A DNA stretch of 9,127 bases from JAHJRJ01 sp037443685 (GTDB taxonomy: Bacteria > Bacteroidota > Ignavibacteria > UBA10030 > BY39), in assembly GCA_037443685.1 (NCBI GenBank), contig JBBINX010000084.1, positions 1 through 9,127 of the forward strand, written 5' to 3'. Below the pieces are notes generated by a model, which ran no database searches, was not told the DNA's origin, and was given only the letters and a program-made list of their open reading frames with translations. Made by a program: the position numbers and the translations under genes. This document shows positions 7,584 through 9,127 of this stretch, piece after piece (position 1 is the stretch's first letter; each line of letters opens with the position of its first letter).

Positions 7584-8493
7584 CGGAAGTTCCTTCAGTC
7601 ATTTCCAAAAAATAATCTTCTAACGACCGCCGCGGAATAATTGCACTCACGCTCACGCTGTTTTCCACAAGCGAGTTGTTAAGGGCGGGAATATTATCGA
7701 GCGGGGTATAAACTACAATTACGTTATTTCGGTTTTCCGTTTTCTTAACAAACGGCAAAGATTTTAGAATTTGCTCGGCTTTTTCATACGGCTCTGCTTT
7801 AATTTGAACGCGATGCTCGCCGCTGTTCAACAACTCCTGTACATTCCCTTGAATTACTAACGAACCATTATTGATAATTGCCATTCTATTTGAGACGAGT
7901 TCTATTTCATAAAGAAGGTGTGAAGACAAAAAAATTGTAATGTTGTGGTCGCTTGATAATGTTCGGATAAGTTCGCGCACTTCTTTCATCCCTTGCGGGT
8001 CGAGACCCGAAGTCGGTTCATCGAGAATAATCAATTCTGGATTACCTATCAAAGCTTGTGCAATGCCAAGCCGTTGTTTCATTCCGTGGGAATAGGTTTT
8101 GACCTTATCGTTCATTCTATCTAGCAATTTTACGATTTCGAGGATTTTTTCTATGCGGCTTTGTGGTACACCACCAAAGAGCGAGCCGATAAACTTCAGA
8201 TTATCATAAGCAGAGATATGTTCATAAAAATCCGGTTTCTCCACAAGTCCACCGATGCGTTTCAGAACCTCGCTTCGATGTTTGTGAAGATTTTTACCGA
8301 AAAGCTCTATTTTTCCACTTGTGGGGTTGATTAGCGAGAGAAGCATTCGGATAGTAGTGCTTTTACCTGCGCCGTTTGGTCCCAAAAAACCAAAAACATC
8401 GCCACGCACAACTTCGATATTTAATTCAGAAACGGCAAACCGTTTCTTAAATCGTTTGGAGAGGTTATGAGTTTGGAGGATCGGTTCAAACAT
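7576..8493 (-). CDS. ABC transporter ATP-binding protein (NatA/BcrA-like)
   Basis: A 305-aa ATPase that drives the adjacent permease. It has Walker A GPNGAGKST at 38-46, signature YSHGMKQR at 134-141, Walker B LIILDEP at 154-160, D-loop SGLD at 162-165 and H-loop H192 in SSHLL. The Q-loop position reads GLVEKPDFYEHISAYDNL (82-99), with Glu where most ABC ATPases have Gln, as is common in BcrA-type proteins. About 80 residues after the core (from about 225) form the extra C-terminal domain typical of drug or bacteriocin-resistance exporters. It is the first gene of the minus operon. No Shine-Dalgarno is visible before the ATG; the upstream bases are TTAACTTAACCAGCATT. The family includes sodium, antibiotic and lipid exporters, so the substrate is open. 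Confidence 0.92.
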   Translation of the reverse strand: MFEPILQTHNLSKRFKKRFAVSELNIEVVRGDVFGFLGPNGAGKSTTIRMLLSLINPTSGKIELFGKNLHKHRSEVLKRIGGLVEKPDFYEHISAYDNLKFIGSLFGGVPQSRIEKILEIVKLLDRMNDKVKTYSHGMKQRLGIAQALIGNPELIILDEPTSGLDPQGMKEVRELIRTLSSDHNITIFLSSHLLYEIELVSNRMAIINNGSLVIQGNVQELLNSGEHRVQIKAEPYEKAEQILKSLPFVKKTENRNNVIVVYTPLDNIPALNNSLVENSVSVSAIIPRRSLEDYFLEMTEGTSDV

Positions 8494-8523
8494 AATGCTG
8501 GTTAAGTTAAAAATTAAAAAAAT

Positions 8524-8541
8524 AATATCAAAATTGATATT
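8524..8541. promoter_or_regulatory. Perfect 8+8 palindrome, operator-like
   Basis: AATATCAA (8524-8531) and TTGATATT (8534-8541) form a perfect inverted repeat with a 2-nt spacer. It sits 31 bp upstream of the ATPase start and covers the -35 hexamer of the rightward promoter, and it presents TTGATA on both strands. It could therefore be an operator, or part of two divergent promoters. AT-rich palindromes arise by chance fairly easily. Confidence 0.4.
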
Positions 8542-8562
8542 TGAAACATAAATATGTATATT
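8534..8562 (+). promoter_or_regulatory. Sigma70-like promoter for the partial rightward gene
   Basis: TTGATA at 8534-8539 and TATATT at 8557-8562 are 17 bp apart. Transcription would begin near 8569, about 75 nt before the ATG at 8644. The -10 hexamer is the same as in the putative tpl promoter. For the opposite direction the best matches are weaker: AAGACA-N17-TATGTT (8573 to 8545), or TTGATA-N16-TAACTT, which would give a nearly leaderless transcript. Confidence 0.45.
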
Positions 8563-8602
8563 TTCGATGTCTTTTATTGAGTTGGTGAATTTGAATACCT
8601 CG

Positions 8603-8617
8603 GAATGTAAAACATTC
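8603..8617. repeat. Small inverted repeat in the leader of the partial gene
   Basis: GAATGT (8603-8608) and ACATTC (8612-8617) are inverted around AAA, 27 bp before the ATG at 8644. This could be an operator half-site pair or a small RNA hairpin. The symmetry is perfect but short. Confidence 0.35.
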
Positions 8618-8643
8618 TACGCAGAAAAAATAGTATTTCAATA

Positions 8644-9127
8644 ATGCAGTCAACTACGTTTATCCCAAAAAATTTAAAACAAATCATTACGTCCGTCTTA
8701 CAACCTTTTCCAAGTCGGGAAGCAGTGAATGAGTTTGTTCAATTATGCCATAAAATGGCAATCGCATATCTACGCACAAAATTGCTGAGTAATAGGTATA
8801 GCGAAAACCGGTTTGGAATAAATATAGACGATTTAGCCCTCGATGTTATTGCAGATATTTTTGCACGCGATCACAACGGTAGGTTCGTTGAGATTCATAA
8901 ATATTTTAAACAGTTGGGAGACCTGTCTGTATTCTCGAATGATGAGATATTTACAAGCTTGCGCCGGTTAGTATTAGGTGCATCCAACGTGCGTTTCTTT
9001 CATATTTATGGGGAACTCGACAACACCTTATCTAAAATTATCCGGAATATTAAACTTACTTTAAAAAAACACTCGTCGGTTATAACTTTCGTTCATAACC
9101 AAAAAAATTTCCTCGCACCTCGGAATA
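8644..9127 (+). CDS. Unrecognised protein, N-terminal 161 residues, cut by window edge
   Basis: An open frame from ATG 8644 runs without a stop to the last base, giving at least 161 codons. An in-frame TAA at 8608 and no other usual start codon make this ATG the likely start, although no clear ribosome site precedes it. The protein looks soluble and helical, with no signal peptide. Helix-like segments are REAVNEFVQLCHKMAIAYLR (25-44), DDLALDVIADIFARD (62-76) with NGRFVEIHKYF after it, and IFTSLRRLVLGASNVRFF (102-119). The DDLALDVIADIF segment followed by an Arg-rich helix vaguely recalls region 2 of sigma factors, a weak resemblance I would not name the gene on. It is divergent from the ABC operon across a shared 150-bp control region, so it could be its regulator, which is an inference. 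Confidence 0.65.
   Translation, partial: MQSTTFIPKNLKQIITSVLQPFPSREAVNEFVQLCHKMAIAYLRTKLLSNRYSENRFGINIDDLALDVIADIFARDHNGRFVEIHKYFKQLGDLSVFSNDEIFTSLRRLVLGASNVRFFHIYGELDNTLSKIIRNIKLTLKKHSSVITFVHNQKNFLAPRN

Overview
The window is AT-rich bacterial DNA with tightly packed genes. Most starts have only weak or modest Shine-Dalgarno sequences, and there is no rRNA, tRNA, CRISPR array or intact mobile element. The protein types and the AT-rich leaders would fit a member of the Bacteroidota/Ignavibacteria (FCB) neighbourhood. That is an inference from gene style only; no phylogenetic marker is present.

Layout. (1) Bases 1-252 are a gene-free leader with imperfect direct and inverted repeats near the left edge and a plausible promoter. 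(2) Bases 253-3660, plus strand, form a compact three-gene operon: a tyrosine phenol-lyase (tpl), an AbgT-family membrane transporter coupled by a TAATG stop/start overlap, and a GNAT acetyltransferase. (3) Bases 3661-3703 separate two convergent operons and carry a nested inverted repeat that includes both stop codons. (4) Bases 8493-3704, minus strand, form a five-gene string in which each boundary overlaps or nearly abuts: ABC ATPase, ABC-2 permease, a secreted LolA/outer-membrane-lipoprotein-sorting-like protein, a large secreted or membrane-anchored gluzincin metallopeptidase-like protein, and endonuclease IV (nfo). (5) Bases 8494-8643 are a divergent control region with a sigma70-like promoter, a perfect 8+8 palindrome across its -35 element and a second small inverted repeat. 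(6) Bases 8644-9127, plus strand, hold the first 161 codons of an unrecognised protein cut by the window edge.

How the genes may work together. The plus operon looks catabolic: TPL splits L-tyrosine into phenol, pyruvate and ammonia, and the AbgT-type carrier probably moves an aromatic substrate or product. The role of the GNAT is unknown. In the minus operon the first four genes are all envelope-related (exporter pair, periplasmic carrier-like protein, extracytoplasmic protease), which suggests one envelope process. The DNA-repair enzyme at the end looks like a translationally coupled passenger. The candidate for an undescribed system is this ABC/LolA-like/gluzincin cassette.
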